From: Pseudoduganella lutea
GTDB taxonomy: Bacteria > Pseudomonadota > Gammaproteobacteria > Burkholderiales > Burkholderiaceae_D
Reading direction: 5' to 3'
NCBI RefSeq assembly: GCF_004209755.1
Contig: NZ_CP035913.1
Location: 1,240,001-1,304,000, forward strand
DNA length: 64,000 nt
The translations under genes were made by a program, and so were the position numbers. The notes under the pieces were generated by a model that saw only the letters and a program-made list of their open reading frames with translations, made no database searches and had not been told where the DNA came from. Shown piece after piece: positions 22,827 through 32,549 of the stretch. Each line of letters starts with the position of its first letter. Within the stretch, counting starts at the first letter, position 1.

Positions 22827-24145
22827 TGAACGCCATGACCAAAGAACAAATTAGCCAATCGCCGGACGCGGCATCGTCCCTGCTGCGCTTCATCACCGCC
22901 GGTTCCGTCGACGATGGCAAGAGCACCCTGATCGGCCGCCTGCTGTTCGACAGCAAGGGCATCTTCGCCGACCAGCTGGCGGCCGTCTCGCGCGCCAAGC
23001 ACAAGCGCACCGTGGGCGATACGATCGACCTGTCGCTGCTGACCGATGGCCTGGAAGCGGAGCGTGAACAGGGCATCACGATCGACGTGGCCTACCGCTA
23101 TTTCGCCACGCCGAAGCGCAAGTTCATCATCGCCGACACCCCGGGCCACGAGCAGTACACCCGCAACATGGTGACCGGCGCGTCGACCGCCGATGCGGTG
23201 ATCATCCTGATCGACGTGTCGAAGGTGAAGTTGCGCGAAGATGGCGGCGTGGACCTGCTGATCCAGACCAAGCGCCACTCGACGATCGCGCACCTGCTGC
23301 AGATCGAGCACGTGGTGGTGGCCGTCAACAAGATGGACCTGGTGAACTATGACCAGGAAGTGTACGACCGCATCGTCAAGGCCTACGCCGAGTTCGCGCA
23401 GACGCTGGGCCTGAAGGACATCACGCCGATCCCGCTGTCGGCGCTGACCGGCGACAACGTGGTCGACAAGAGCGCCAACATGGCCTGGTACGAAGGGCCG
23501 ACGCTCATCGAGCTGCTCGAATCGCTGTCCGTATACGACGAATCGCACGCATCGCCATTCCGCTTCCCGGTGCAGCTGGTGGCGCGCCACAATGGCCATG
23601 AAGCCAACGACTTCCGCGGCTACATGGGCCGCATCGAAGCCGGCAAGGTCAGCGTGGGCGACAAGCTGGTGGTGCAGCCTTCGGGCCATAGCGCCACGGT
23701 GAAGGAGATCGTCACGTTCGACGGCGTGCTGGAGTCGGCGACCGCCGGCCAGTCGGTGACGATCGTGCTGAACGAGTACGTGGACGTGTCGCGCGGCGAC
23801 GTGCTGGCATCCGCCGAACAACCGGCCACGCTGCTCAAGCAGGTCAACGCGGACGTGTGCTGGCTGTCCGAAGAGCCGCTGGACCTGCGCCGCAAGTACT
23901 GGCTGAAGCACGGTACCAAGCAGACCGCCGCGAAGATCACAAAGATCGACTCGATCCTTGACATCAACACGCAGCAGCGTCACGATGCCGAGGCGCTGAA
24001 GCTGAACGACGTGGCCCGCATCGGCCTGACCGTACAGCAGCCGCTGGCCGCCGATGCCTATGCCGACATCCGCGCGACGGGCGCCTTCATACTGATCGAT
24101 GAAGTCACGCACCAGACCGTGGCAGCCGGCATGATCAGGCTGTAA
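22826..24145 (+). CDS. cysN: Sulfate adenylyltransferase subunit 1 (GTPase)
   Basis: 439 residues from ATG 22826, which shares one base with the cysD stop; the frame extends further 5' but inside cysD. Translation-factor-like GTPase: GSVDDGKST (G1), DTPGHEQY (G3), NKMD (G4), then beta-barrel domains. No C-terminal APS-kinase domain is fused, so the pathway should stop at APS, matching the APS-reductase type of cysH. Confidence 0.96.
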   Translation: MNAMTKEQISQSPDAASSLLRFITAGSVDDGKSTLIGRLLFDSKGIFADQLAAVSRAKHKRTVGDTIDLSLLTDGLEAEREQGITIDVAYRYFATPKRKFIIADTPGHEQYTRNMVTGASTADAVIILIDVSKVKLREDGGVDLLIQTKRHSTIAHLLQIEHVVVAVNKMDLVNYDQEVYDRIVKAYAEFAQTLGLKDITPIPLSALTGDNVVDKSANMAWYEGPTLIELLESLSVYDESHASPFRFPVQLVARHNGHEANDFRGYMGRIEAGKVSVGDKLVVQPSGHSATVKEIVTFDGVLESATAGQSVTIVLNEYVDVSRGDVLASAEQPATLLKQVNADVCWLSEEPLDLRRKYWLKHGTKQTAAKITKIDSILDINTQQRHDAEALKLNDVARIGLTVQQPLAADAYADIRATGAFILIDEVTHQTVAAGMIRL

Positions 24146-24262
24146 TTCGCGGCCTTGATCCGCGGCGTCGATCCGCAACATGATCTGCGCCGCGGTGAAC
24201 AAGCATCACCTGGGCAGTACATAGCAGCTTCGATCCTTCACCAGCCAGCACGGGAGTCAGGT

Positions 24263-24982
24263 TTGCCAGCAGTCGGAAAAGTTTATTTGGTGGGTGCCGG
24301 TCCCGGTGCCGCGGACCTGATCACGGTGCGCGGCGCCCGCCTGCTGGCCGAAGCGGAAGTGGTGCTGTACGACGCGCTGGTTACGCCGGAAATGCTGGCA
24401 CTCTGCCCGCAGGCCGACCTGGTGTCGGTCGGCAAGCGCGCCGGCCAGCGTTCGGCGGCGCAGGAATTCATCAACCAGCAGCTGATCGAAAGCGCCCGCA
24501 AATATGCGCGCGTGGTGCGCCTGAAAGGTGGCGACCCGATGCTGTTCGGCCGCGCCGACGAGGAATTGACGGCGCTCGAAGCGGAAGGCATCGAAGTCGA
24601 AGTGGTGCCGGGCATTACCACGGCCGTTGCCGCGGCGGCGGCGGCCAAGCAGCCGCTGACGAAACGGGGCGTGGCCCGCAGCGTGGCCTTCTTCACGTCG
24701 AGCACGGCGCCGGACCAGGACGACCTGTCCGGCATCCCGTCGACCGACACGCTGGTGCAGTACATGGGTGGCCGCGAAGCCATCGCCACCGCCCAGCGCC
24801 TGCTGCAGCAGGGCCGCCGTCCCGATACGCCGGTGCTGGTGCTGGAAAACGTGAGCCGCCCCGATCAGCGCATCGAGCGCATCACGCTGGACAAGCTGGC
24901 GCACGGCCTCGGTTCGCCGCACGGCCCCGTGCTGGTCATGGTTGGCGACGCGATGGAAGCCCGACCGCTGCAGTCACGCTGA
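24263..24982 (+). CDS. cobA: Uroporphyrinogen-III C-methyltransferase
   Basis: 239 residues from a TTG at 24263, preceded by GGGAG. This start places the family's first strand (KVYLVGAGPGAADL) at the N-terminus; an in-frame upstream start at 24155 would add 36 unrelated residues. Motifs: VRLKGGDPMLFGR and VPGITTAVAAAA of the tetrapyrrole methylase family. It makes precorrin-2, the siroheme precursor needed by CysI. There is no CysG oxidase/chelatase fusion; the CbiX gene at 27931 could supply chelation. Confidence 0.92.
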   Translation: MPAVGKVYLVGAGPGAADLITVRGARLLAEAEVVLYDALVTPEMLALCPQADLVSVGKRAGQRSAAQEFINQQLIESARKYARVVRLKGGDPMLFGRADEELTALEAEGIEVEVVPGITTAVAAAAAAKQPLTKRGVARSVAFFTSSTAPDQDDLSGIPSTDTLVQYMGGREAIATAQRLLQQGRRPDTPVLVLENVSRPDQRIERITLDKLAHGLGSPHGPVLVMVGDAMEARPLQSR

Positions 24983-25074
24983 TACCGCTACCGCACTGCG
25001 CTATCGCGCTGTGCTATCGCGCCGTCACATTACTGCTGGGTAGCGGGCGCCCTGCCCGCGGGGTTCTCCCTATA

Positions 25075-25587
25075 ATGGGAAAAAAGCCCCACGATATGAA
25101 AGTCGACCCCCAACAGCCCAACAAGGGCAACGTCCCCGACGACGCCGACCTGCCCGAAGACGGCGACTTCTCCGACATGCTGAGCGAGATGCGCATCGTG
25201 CTGCCCGGTGCGCAAACGCTGGCCGCCTTCCTGATCATCCTGCCGTTCAACGGCGGGTTCCGGAATATCGTTCAGTCGGAAAAATACGTGTTCCTCGCCA
25301 CGCTGTTCTTTGCGCTTTCGAGCCTGATCCTGCTGTCGGGCCCTGCGGTGCAGCATCGCGTGATGCGGCCATTGATGAATCGCGAACGCTTCAAGCGGTA
25401 TGCGACGCGGCAGATCGTGGCCGGCTCGGTGGCCCTTGGCATCGCGCTCGTGCTGGGCACCAATCTCGTGGTGTCCGAAGTGTTCGGCCACCGGATTGGC
25501 CTGGCCGTGGCTGTCGCAATCGGCATCATTGTCAGCTCGGTCTGGTGGCTGCTGCCGCTCTGGCTCAAGAATAAAAAGCGTCTCTAG
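25075..25587 (+). CDS. DUF6328-like small membrane protein
   Basis: 170 residues. An acidic cytoplasmic N-terminus (about 1-35) is followed by SEMRIVLPGAQTLAAFLIILPF and three more hydrophobic segments (about 67-85, 115-135, 143-162), so four membrane helices are predicted. The pattern recalls the DUF6328 family; function unknown. A second ATG at residue 8 is an alternative start. Not obviously linked to the cys genes. Confidence 0.75.
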   Translation: MGKKPHDMKVDPQQPNKGNVPDDADLPEDGDFSDMLSEMRIVLPGAQTLAAFLIILPFNGGFRNIVQSEKYVFLATLFFALSSLILLSGPAVQHRVMRPLMNRERFKRYATRQIVAGSVALGIALVLGTNLVVSEVFGHRIGLAVAVAIGIIVSSVWWLLPLWLKNKKRL

Positions 25588-25683
25588 CGCAGGTTCTGCT
25601 TGCCAGGCGGCTCGCATGCGGTTCATGCTGCGCTATGCACCACACTGCTAAAATACCGCCTTTTGCACAGATCGGGAGGCAGC

Positions 25684-26430
25684 ATGGGACAAGCACACGA
25701 CGTACTGGAACGGGCGCGCGCAGCGCGGCTGGAAGGCCGGTACGAGGATGCGCTGCGCGACCACCTGTGGTTCCATGAAAACGCGCTGGCCGTCGAGCCG
25801 GGTCTGGCGGGCGTGCGCCTGTCGTTCGCGCTGCGCGACTGGATCTACCTTGCCGAGCAGTTTCCCCTGGCACGCCGCGCGCTGCAGGGCCTGCGCGACC
25901 GCGATACGGCCCGCATGCTGACCGGTGGTGAATCGCGCGACCTGTTCCGCGACATCGTCGCCATCAACAGCGCACTGGGCGAAGAGCGGGCCACGCAAGA
26001 CCTGTTCGTGCGCCTCGATATCCAGTCGCCCGAACTGGCGGTGCAGTGTGCCGACTTCGCGCTGCCGGCCCTCGTGGCCGCCGAGGATTTCATGCTGGCG
26101 CGGCGTTACCTGGGCGACCCGGCCGCGCGCGTGCAGGCGCTGGCCGCCAACCTTAACGCCTACACGGGAGAACTGGTGAAGACAGGCGGCACGTCGTCCG
26201 CGCCCGCCCTGCTCTCGTTCGTGCTGAACTACGCGAAGGAAGTGCGCCTCGTGGTCGAGGTGCTGCGGCGCCAGGATGAAGAGGAACTCGCGGAACAGGT
26301 ATCGCGGATGGCGCTGGATGAGTTGAAATCCGATGCGCTGCGCGATGCCGTCGAGCGGGAGTTCGAAACGCCGGGCGTCACGATCAAGGCCATGGTGGCG
26401 CATGCCCGCGCCAACGTGACGGAGCATTGA
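25684..26430 (+). CDS. Uncharacterised helical-repeat protein, tandem paralog 1
   Basis: 248 residues from ATG 25684, with GGGAGG upstream; no signal peptide or membrane helix. Rich in Ala, Leu, Arg and Glu and probably all-helical; the start RLEGRYEDALRDHLWFHENAL looks like a TPR unit. The stop overlaps the start of the next gene (TGATG). That gene is a diverged copy: PLARRALQGLRDRDTARML here against PPARDALVALRDEHVQRLL there. Function unknown; probably a cytoplasmic protein-binding pair. Confidence 0.8.
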   Translation: MGQAHDVLERARAARLEGRYEDALRDHLWFHENALAVEPGLAGVRLSFALRDWIYLAEQFPLARRALQGLRDRDTARMLTGGESRDLFRDIVAINSALGEERATQDLFVRLDIQSPELAVQCADFALPALVAAEDFMLARRYLGDPAARVQALAANLNAYTGELVKTGGTSSAPALLSFVLNYAKEVRLVVEVLRRQDEEELAEQVSRMALDELKSDALRDAVEREFETPGVTIKAMVAHARANVTEH

Positions 26431-27182
26431 TGGACGCCGTGCGGCTGGCGATCGCACGACGCGAAGCAGGTGATTTCGATGGCGCGCTGGCCATCCTGCG
26501 CGGCATTGCCGATGACCTGCGCCGCAACGATCCCGCACTGCCGCCACTGCCGTTCATCGTGATGTTCGAGTGGAGCGTGCTGATGGAGCTCCATCCTCCG
26601 GCACGCGATGCGCTGGTGGCGCTGCGCGACGAGCATGTGCAGCGTCTGTTGCACGGCGACGTCGACAGTGCCCACCAGGAATTCGACGGCAGCCCGCATT
26701 CCCGGTTCTGGGACATCGCGTGGTTCAACGACACGCTGAAGGATTGGCGTTCGAACCATGAACTGTTCGTTCACCTCGAACAGACCGCCCCCGAAGTGGC
26801 GCGGCGCTATGCATGGCGCGCGTTGCCCGCCATCGTGGCCCAGGGCGACTTTGCCCTTGGCGCACGCTACATGCCCGATCCGCTGGAAGAATTGGTCGGC
26901 CTGAATGGCGCCGCCACGTTCCGGCCACTCTTCCCGCCTGGCAGGCAGGCGCCCCTGCTGTCGGCGCTGCTGTCCGGCTATTGCCGTGATGTCGGGTTAC
27001 GCTGCGCCATACTCACGGGCCTGGGCCGGGAAGCCGAGGCACTGGCCTTCAGGGCGCAGGCACTGGCCGGCATCACGTCCGCCAGCCTGCGTGACATGGC
27101 CGAGCGGGAACTCGCGCATCCGGGTTCGATGGGCCAGCTGATGGGCGAACACGAGGCAAGGAAACCGCCACCGTTCGACTGA
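26430..27182 (+). CDS. Uncharacterised helical-repeat protein, tandem paralog 2
   Basis: 250 residues. Shares the block ELFVHLEQTAPEVARRYAWR with DLFVRLDIQSPELAVQCADF of the gene before it, and ends the shared region with YMPDP against YLGDP. The two arose by duplication and have diverged strongly. It begins REAGDFDGALAILRGI, again TPR-like. Coupled to its partner by a one-base overlap and convergent with the nitrilase gene after three bases. Function unknown. Confidence 0.8.
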   Translation: MDAVRLAIARREAGDFDGALAILRGIADDLRRNDPALPPLPFIVMFEWSVLMELHPPARDALVALRDEHVQRLLHGDVDSAHQEFDGSPHSRFWDIAWFNDTLKDWRSNHELFVHLEQTAPEVARRYAWRALPAIVAQGDFALGARYMPDPLEELVGLNGAATFRPLFPPGRQAPLLSALLSGYCRDVGLRCAILTGLGREAEALAFRAQALAGITSASLRDMAERELAHPGSMGQLMGEHEARKPPPFD

Positions 27183-27185
27183 ACA

Positions 27186-27941
27186 TCAGGCGGGCGTATC
27201 GATCATGCGCGCGTGCCACCCGGCGCCATCCCGTCGAGCCAGCAGCAGGCACTCACCGCTGCCCGGCGCGGCGATGACGGCAGTGCCATTCTCATCCCAC
27301 AGTGCACTGCGCCCTGCACTGGCCCAGCCGCCTGTCGGCCCGCCGTGGTTTGCCATTGCTACCGGCATCCGGTATTCGCGCGCGTAAGCACGCAGCAGCG
27401 CGGCATCGTTCTCATAACCATGTTCCGACACCAGCATGCTGGCGGCATACAGGTGCGCGCCCCAGCGCGATGCCGCAGCGGGGTGCTCCGCGTGCGCGAC
27501 ATCGGCGCAGACCGCCAGCGCGACACTCGCACCGTCCAGTTGCAAAGCCGGGCCGCCATCCCCCGCCGCAAACGCGGCGTCCTCACCCGGGTGCAGGTGC
27601 TGCTTCGTGTACACCTTCACGGTGCCATCCGGCAGGAACGACAGCGCGGCGATACGCGGCGGGCCGGCCGACTTCAGCGGTGCGCCCGTCACGAGCACGA
27701 TGCCGTACCGCATCGCGGCTTCGCGCAGCGGCGTCAATCGCGCATCGTCGACGTTCAGCGCAAGCCCGGCCGCCAGCGCCGGTTCGTAGCCCGTCAACGC
27801 CAGTTCGGGAAACAGCACGAGGCGCGCGCCCTCGTCCGCCGCGGCTTGTGCCAGTGCGACGTGCCGGGCGACGTTGACATCAATATCGCCCTTGGCGACG
27901 ACCGTCTGGGCAATCGCAAAGGGGCCGATATCAACGGCCAT
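27186..27941 (-). CDS. Carbon-nitrogen hydrolase (nitrilase superfamily)
   Basis: 251 residues from ATG 27941, where the family begins (IAQTVVAKGDIDVNVARH). The catalytic Glu is in LFPELALTGYEP, Lys in KVYTKQHLHPGE and Cys in ALAVCADVAHAEH, so the Glu-Lys-Cys triad is complete. It should hydrolyse an amide or nitrile; the substrate is unknown. The start overlaps the end of cbiX by 11 bases; last gene of the lptF-lptG-cbiX operon. Confidence 0.9.
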   Translation of the reverse strand: MAVDIGPFAIAQTVVAKGDIDVNVARHVALAQAAADEGARLVLFPELALTGYEPALAAGLALNVDDARLTPLREAAMRYGIVLVTGAPLKSAGPPRIAALSFLPDGTVKVYTKQHLHPGEDAAFAAGDGGPALQLDGASVALAVCADVAHAEHPAAASRWGAHLYAASMLVSEHGYENDAALLRAYAREYRMPVAMANHGGPTGGWASAGRSALWDENGTAVIAAPGSGECLLLARRDGAGWHARMIDTPA

Positions 27942-28311
27942 CGGCCAGCGCACCGATGCAGTAATCGGCAATCGCCTGCAGCACGGCGGCATTCTCGCCT
28001 GCCGCCTCGGCGACGCGTACTGCCAGTTGCGGATGCTCGGCGCGCAACTCGTCGATCATCAGCGGCAGGTCGCGCAGGACATGGCCGCCCTGGCCCAGGA
28101 ATACCGGCACCACGGTCAGGTCGGTGATGCCTTGCGCCACCAGTTCAGTGGCCCGTTCCGGCAAGCGCGGCGACATCAGCTCCAGGAAGGCCAGCGACAC
28201 ATCGGCATCGGGCTGGCGCGCGGCCACCAGGTCGCGCAGCCGCTCGAATGGCGCGGCCCAGCTGGCGGCACGGGCGCCATGGGCAAACAGGATCAGTGCT
28301 CGTTTTGTCAT
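27931..28311 (-). CDS. cbiX: Small CbiX-type sirohydrochlorin chelatase
   Basis: 126 residues, the size of the single-domain CbiX-S form. It begins ALILFAHGARAASW with the metal-binding histidine and has VPVFLGQGGHVLRDLP with the second. Such enzymes insert cobalt or iron into sirohydrochlorin; with cobA 3 kb away and a siroheme-dependent CysI, a ferrochelatase role is likely (inference). Two bases separate it from lptG. Confidence 0.92.
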   Translation of the reverse strand: MTKRALILFAHGARAASWAAPFERLRDLVAARQPDADVSLAFLELMSPRLPERATELVAQGITDLTVVPVFLGQGGHVLRDLPLMIDELRAEHPQLAVRVAEAAGENAAVLQAIADYCIGALADGR

Positions 28312-28313
28312 AT

Positions 28314-29477
28314 CTAGTGTCGCTCCACCCAGTAAAGTGCCCCCACCGCGAGGGCCAGGAAAATCAGGCTCGGCATCACCGCGATCACGTACGCCGGCAG
28401 CGTGGACAAGGCGCCCACATGCGAGAACAGCGTGTTCACGAGCAGGAAGCTTACGCCGATCATGATGCCGATGAAGATCTTCAGGCTCACGCCGCCGCTG
28501 CGTGTATGCAGGTAGCCGAACGGCAGCGCCAGCGCCATCAGCACGAAGATCGCCAGCGGATCGATCAGCTTTTTCCAGAACGCGATCTTGAAGCGCTCCG
28601 TCTGCTGGCGGTTTTCCTGCAGGTGACGCGTGTAGACGGCCAGTTCGTTGGCAGACATGCGTTCCGGATCCGAGGCGGCCACGGAAAGAATCTTCGGCGT
28701 GATCTCGGAAACGAGGTCCTTGGTCGCATGCTTGCGCGTTTCGATCGCGCTGGTCTCCTGCGCGAAGTTGTTTTGCGCCGTGGCCTCGCCCTTCAGCAAT
28801 GCCGGATTCGTGAAGTGGTTTTCCGTCACGTCCTGCAGGCGCCACACGTTATTGCCCTGGTAGGTGCCGCTTTTCGCCACCGTCAGCGTGCGCAGGCGGT
28901 AGCTGTTGTCGAATTCATAGAGCTTCACGTCGACCAGGCTGCTGTCCGGGCGCACCTGGCGCACGTTGAAGAACCGCGAGCCTTGCACGGTCCCGGTCAG
29001 GCCTTCGCTCTTGACGATGTCCTTCGTCCACAGGCCGGAGCGGAATTCGGAAGATACCGTGGTGCCGCGGCCCGTCAGGTGCAGGCGCTCGGCCATCAGC
29101 GCCGTGCGCGGGGCGATCAGCTCGCCGAAGATGAACGTGAGGACGACAAAGAGGATGCCGGTCTTGAACAGCATCCAGCCGGCCATCCGCGTCGACATGC
29201 CGGCGGCGCGCATGATCGTGAACTCGGATGACGATGCGAACTGCGCCATCGTGTAGATCGTGCCGATCAGTGCGGCGACCGGCATCACTTCGTACACGTG
29301 CTGCGGGATCATCACCAGTACATACAGCAGCGCATCCTTGAGCGAGTAGCCATTGCGGCCCACGGACGACAGCTCATTGGTCAGGTCCATGAACGCGGTC
29401 AGGCCCAGGAATGCCAGCAGCACCATCACGACGGCCTTCGTGATGGAAACGGTGAAGTAGCGTTGCAGGACACTCAT
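28314..29477 (-). CDS. lptG: LPS export ABC transporter permease LptG
   Basis: 387 residues from ATG 29477, which overlaps the lptF stop (ATGA). Six membrane helices, three on each side of a periplasmic beta-jellyroll domain (about 105-270). With LptF and LptB it extracts lipopolysaccharide from the inner membrane and passes it to LptC. Full length for the family. Confidence 0.95.
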   Translation of the reverse strand: MSVLQRYFTVSITKAVVMVLLAFLGLTAFMDLTNELSSVGRNGYSLKDALLYVLVMIPQHVYEVMPVAALIGTIYTMAQFASSSEFTIMRAAGMSTRMAGWMLFKTGILFVVLTFIFGELIAPRTALMAERLHLTGRGTTVSSEFRSGLWTKDIVKSEGLTGTVQGSRFFNVRQVRPDSSLVDVKLYEFDNSYRLRTLTVAKSGTYQGNNVWRLQDVTENHFTNPALLKGEATAQNNFAQETSAIETRKHATKDLVSEITPKILSVAASDPERMSANELAVYTRHLQENRQQTERFKIAFWKKLIDPLAIFVLMALALPFGYLHTRSGGVSLKIFIGIMIGVSFLLVNTLFSHVGALSTLPAYVIAVMPSLIFLALAVGALYWVERH

Positions 29478-30592
29478 GCCGCCCCCTTGCCGCGCTTGCG
29501 CGCCGCGAGCAGGGCCTGCGGATGCCAGCGGCTGTTCACGTTCAGGCGCCACAGGAACAGCAGCACCACCGTCAGCAGCGCCGCCACGTGCAGCGGCCAC
29601 CATCCCATCGTGAAGCTGAACCTGCCTTGCTCGACGCCTTTCCTGAACAGTTCTGTCATGTTGTAGTAGGTGAAGAAGATCAGGATCGCGATGATGAGGT
29701 TCGTCGAACTGCCGGCACGGGGATTGACGAAGCCGAGCGGAATCGCCAGCAGCATCAGCACCAGGCAGGTGATCGGCGCGGAAATGCGCCACAACAGTTC
29801 CGCACGGGCCTGGTTGGTGGGGATCTTGACCAGCGTCGTCGTCGGGACGGCATTCATCTTCTGGATCGTCTCGAGCTTCGTGGCCTGCTGCGCCACGCGC
29901 ATCTTGTAGCTGTCGAATTCCATTGTCTGGAAGTCCGCCTGGCCAGGCTCGCCCTGGTAACGGCGGCCATTCTTCAGCACCAGGTAGCGCTGGCCGTTAT
30001 CGCCCGTTTCGATCACGCCTTCCTTGGCGACGATGACCGAGGTGCCGCGCGCATCGATCTGGTTGACGAAGACGTTCTGCACCGACGACGTTTCGCCGGA
30101 CGTGCCTTCGACGAAGAAGATGCGGTTGGTGGAACCGGATTCCTTGAACTGGCCGGGCGACACCTTCTGCAGGTCTTCGCGCTTGGCGAAGCGTTCCACG
30201 TATTCCGCATACTGCTGCTTGGCCCAGGGGCCCGCATAGAACGCGAGTACCGCGGTGACCACGATGATCGGCGCGCCGAACGTGAGCACGGGCCGGATCC
30301 ATGCGGTCAGGCTCTGGCCGGACGCGAACCACACCACCATTTCGGAATCGCGATAGGTTCGGGTGACCACCAGCAGGACGGCGATGAAACTGGTCAGCGC
30401 CAGGATCAGCGGCAGGTAGTTCAGCGACGTGAACGCGATCAGGGCGATGACGTCGGACGATGCGACCTTGCCGCCGGCGGCCTGGCCAAGGATCCTGATC
30501 AGGGTCCACGTGAGGATGATGGTGAACAGCACCATGAAGGTAGCCCCGGCGGAGCTGAGCAGCTCACGCCTGAGGGCGCGTTGAAAAATCAT
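29474..30592 (-). CDS. lptF: LPS export ABC transporter permease LptF
   Basis: 372 residues. It begins MIFQRALRRELLSSAGATF, followed by the first membrane helix, a periplasmic domain in the middle and three C-terminal helices, as in LptF. First gene of the operon lptF-lptG-cbiX-nitrilase; divergent from pepA with 189 bases between, the usual arrangement in proteobacteria. Confidence 0.95.
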   Translation of the reverse strand: MIFQRALRRELLSSAGATFMVLFTIILTWTLIRILGQAAGGKVASSDVIALIAFTSLNYLPLILALTSFIAVLLVVTRTYRDSEMVVWFASGQSLTAWIRPVLTFGAPIIVVTAVLAFYAGPWAKQQYAEYVERFAKREDLQKVSPGQFKESGSTNRIFFVEGTSGETSSVQNVFVNQIDARGTSVIVAKEGVIETGDNGQRYLVLKNGRRYQGEPGQADFQTMEFDSYKMRVAQQATKLETIQKMNAVPTTTLVKIPTNQARAELLWRISAPITCLVLMLLAIPLGFVNPRAGSSTNLIIAILIFFTYYNMTELFRKGVEQGRFSFTMGWWPLHVAALLTVVLLFLWRLNVNSRWHPQALLAARKRGKGAA

Positions 30593-30781
30593 TCGAAGCT
30601 TATAATTCGATAAGTGAGGTTATGTGACCGGCGCATTTGTGCGGCTCGTTCGGGCCGTCAAGTGCGCGGCTCATGCAGCCGGCTCCTGCCGCCGAATCAC
30701 GTAACTGGGTTAAGCTACCGCGCCTTGGCGTTCGTCCACGAGACGAACGGACAAACTAACGCGCACCTACGGAGAACAAAA

Positions 30782-32275
30782 ATGGACTTTAGCATAAAAG
30801 CATTCGACACCAAGAACACCATCGCGTCGGCCAAGACCGGCTGTGTCGCAGTGGGCGTATACGAAAACAGGAAGCTTTCGCAGGACGCCCAGGCGCTCGA
30901 CACCGCCGGGCACATCACGCAAGCGCTGAAGTCCGGCGACATCACCGGCAAACCCGGCTCCACCCTGCTGCTGCGCGGACTGGCTGGCGTGGCGGCCGAG
31001 CGCGTGCTGCTGGTTGGACTGGGCAATGCGGACGGCGTGACCGAGAAAGCGTTCACGAGCGGCGTACAAGCCGCGCTGAAGGTGTTTGCCACGCTGGGCG
31101 CGGCGGATGCCATTATCGCACTGCCGCTGGCCGAACTGAAAGAGCGCGACGTGAACTGGGCGATCCGCGCCGTGGTCGTGGCCGCGCGCGAAAGCATCTA
31201 TCGCACCGACGCGCAAAAGTCGAAGAAGGACCCGGCCCCCGCCGGCGTGAAGAAGATCGCGCTGGCAGTGGTGAACAACGCAGGCACCAAGCTGGCACTG
31301 GCGCAGGCGATCGCCGTGGCCAACGGCATGCAGTTGACGAAAGACCTGGCCAACCTGTCGGCCAACATCTGCACGCCAACCTACCTGGCCGAGACGGCCA
31401 AGAGCCTGGGCAAGGAATTCAAGTTCAACGTCGAGGTCCTCGAGCGCAAGCAGCTCGAGGCGCTGAAGATGGGCAGCTTCCTGTCCGTGACGAACGGCAG
31501 CGAGCAGCCGCCAAAGTTCATCGTCATGAAGCACATGGGCGGCAAGCCGAAGGATGCGCCGGTGGTACTGGTCGGCAAGGGCATCACGTTCGACACGGGC
31601 GGCATCTCGATCAAGCCGGGCCCCGGCATGGATGAAATGAAGTACGACATGGGCGGCGCCGCTTCGGTGCTGGGCACGTTCCGGGCGATCGGCGAGATGA
31701 ACCTGAAGCTGAATGTGATCGGCATCGTGCCGGCGTGCGAGAACATGCCTTCCGGCCGCGCCACGAAGCCGGGCGACATTGTCACGTCGATGAACGGCCT
31801 GACGATCGAAGTGCTGAACACGGACGCCGAAGGCCGCCTGATCCTGTGCGACGCGCTGACCTATGCCGAGCGCTTCAACCCGGCCGCCGTGATTGACGTG
31901 GCCACGCTGACCGGCGCGTGCATCGTGGCGCTGGGCCACCACCACAGCGGCCTGTTCACGCGCGACGACGACGAGCACAACGCGCTGGCCGAGGAAATCG
32001 CCGCGGCCGGCCGTGCGACCGGCGATACCGTGTGGCGCCTGCCGATCGGCGAGCAGTACAACGATCAGCTCAAGTCGAATTTTGCCGACCTGGCCAATAT
32101 CGGCTCGCCGGGCGGCGCCTCGTGCACCGCCGCCGCCTTCCTGGAAAACTTCACGCGCAAGTATCCGTGGGCGCACGTGGACATTGCCGGTACCGCCTGG
32201 AAATCCGGCGCCGCCAAGGGCGCGACGGGCCGGCCGGTACCGCTGCTGACGAATTTCCTGATTAACAGGGTTTGA
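30782..32275 (+). CDS. pepA: Leucyl aminopeptidase
   Basis: 497 residues from ATG 30782; the frame is open upstream, but the family begins at [11 protein letters not shown]. Peptidase M17 C-terminal domain with [16 protein letters not shown] (metal-binding Lys and Asp) and the signature NTDAEGRL (about 345-352); two metal ions are bound. Cytoplasmic hexamer removing N-terminal residues from peptides. Its stop codon lies in the first unit of an 18-bp tandem repeat. Confidence 0.96.
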   Translation: MDFSIKAFDTKNTIASAKTGCVAVGVYENRKLSQDAQALDTAGHITQALKSGDITGKPGSTLLLRGLAGVAAERVLLVGLGNADGVTEKAFTSGVQAALKVFATLGAADAIIALPLAELKERDVNWAIRAVVVAARESIYRTDAQKSKKDPAPAGVKKIALAVVNNAGTKLALAQAIAVANGMQLTKDLANLSANICTPTYLAETAKSLGKEFKFNVEVLERKQLEALKMGSFLSVTNGSEQPPKFIVMKHMGGKPKDAPVVLVGKGITFDTGGISIKPGPGMDEMKYDMGGAASVLGTFRAIGEMNLKLNVIGIVPACENMPSGRATKPGDIVTSMNGLTIEVLNTDAEGRLILCDALTYAERFNPAAVIDVATLTGACIVALGHHHSGLFTRDDDEHNALAEEIAAAGRATGDTVWRLPIGEQYNDQLKSNFADLANIGSPGGASCTAAAFLENFTRKYPWAHVDIAGTAWKSGAAKGATGRPVPLLTNFLINRV

Positions 32276-32410
32276 AGCGACAATAAGGTTTGAAGCAACA
32301 ACAGCGCTTGAGGCAAGAACACGGTTTGAGGCAACGATAGGGCCCGAAGCAATGATAGGGCTCGAAGCATCGATACGGTTCAAAGCAATCAGGGCCTGAA
32401 GCAGAGCGCC
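32270..32410. repeat. Imperfect 18-bp tandem repeat, about eight units
   Basis: Units of the form G-yyTGAAGCAAyrATArG follow one another at 32270, 32288, 32306, 32324, 32342 and 32360 with exact 18-base spacing; a 16-base unit at 32378 and a partial one at 32394 follow. GAAGC or GAGGC is conserved in nearly all. The first unit contains the pepA stop codon. It lies between pepA and its terminator, so it is transcribed. Because 18 is a multiple of three, several frames stay open through it, but none looks like a gene. Confidence 0.85.
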
Positions 32411-32420
32411 TTACAGATGA

Positions 32421-32448
32421 ACGCCGCCAGGGGTAACCCGGGCGGCGT
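32421..32448 (+). terminator. pepA terminator
   Basis: ACGCCGCC (32421-32428) pairs with GGCGGCGT (32441-32448), followed by TTTTAATT. It lies downstream of the tandem repeat. Confidence 0.85.
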
Positions 32449-32549
32449 TTTAATTCATCTGGCAAATGCGTGTCAGGCCTTCGCCGCTCATCATCCAGCT
32501 GACGTCGCCCCGGCGATGCCGCGCCACGGTGAATGCGCCGTGCGGACAG

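Noticed and set aside
32270..32410. Possible CRISPR array
   Set aside because: Units are 18 bases, imperfect and directly adjacent without unique spacers; no cas genes are present.
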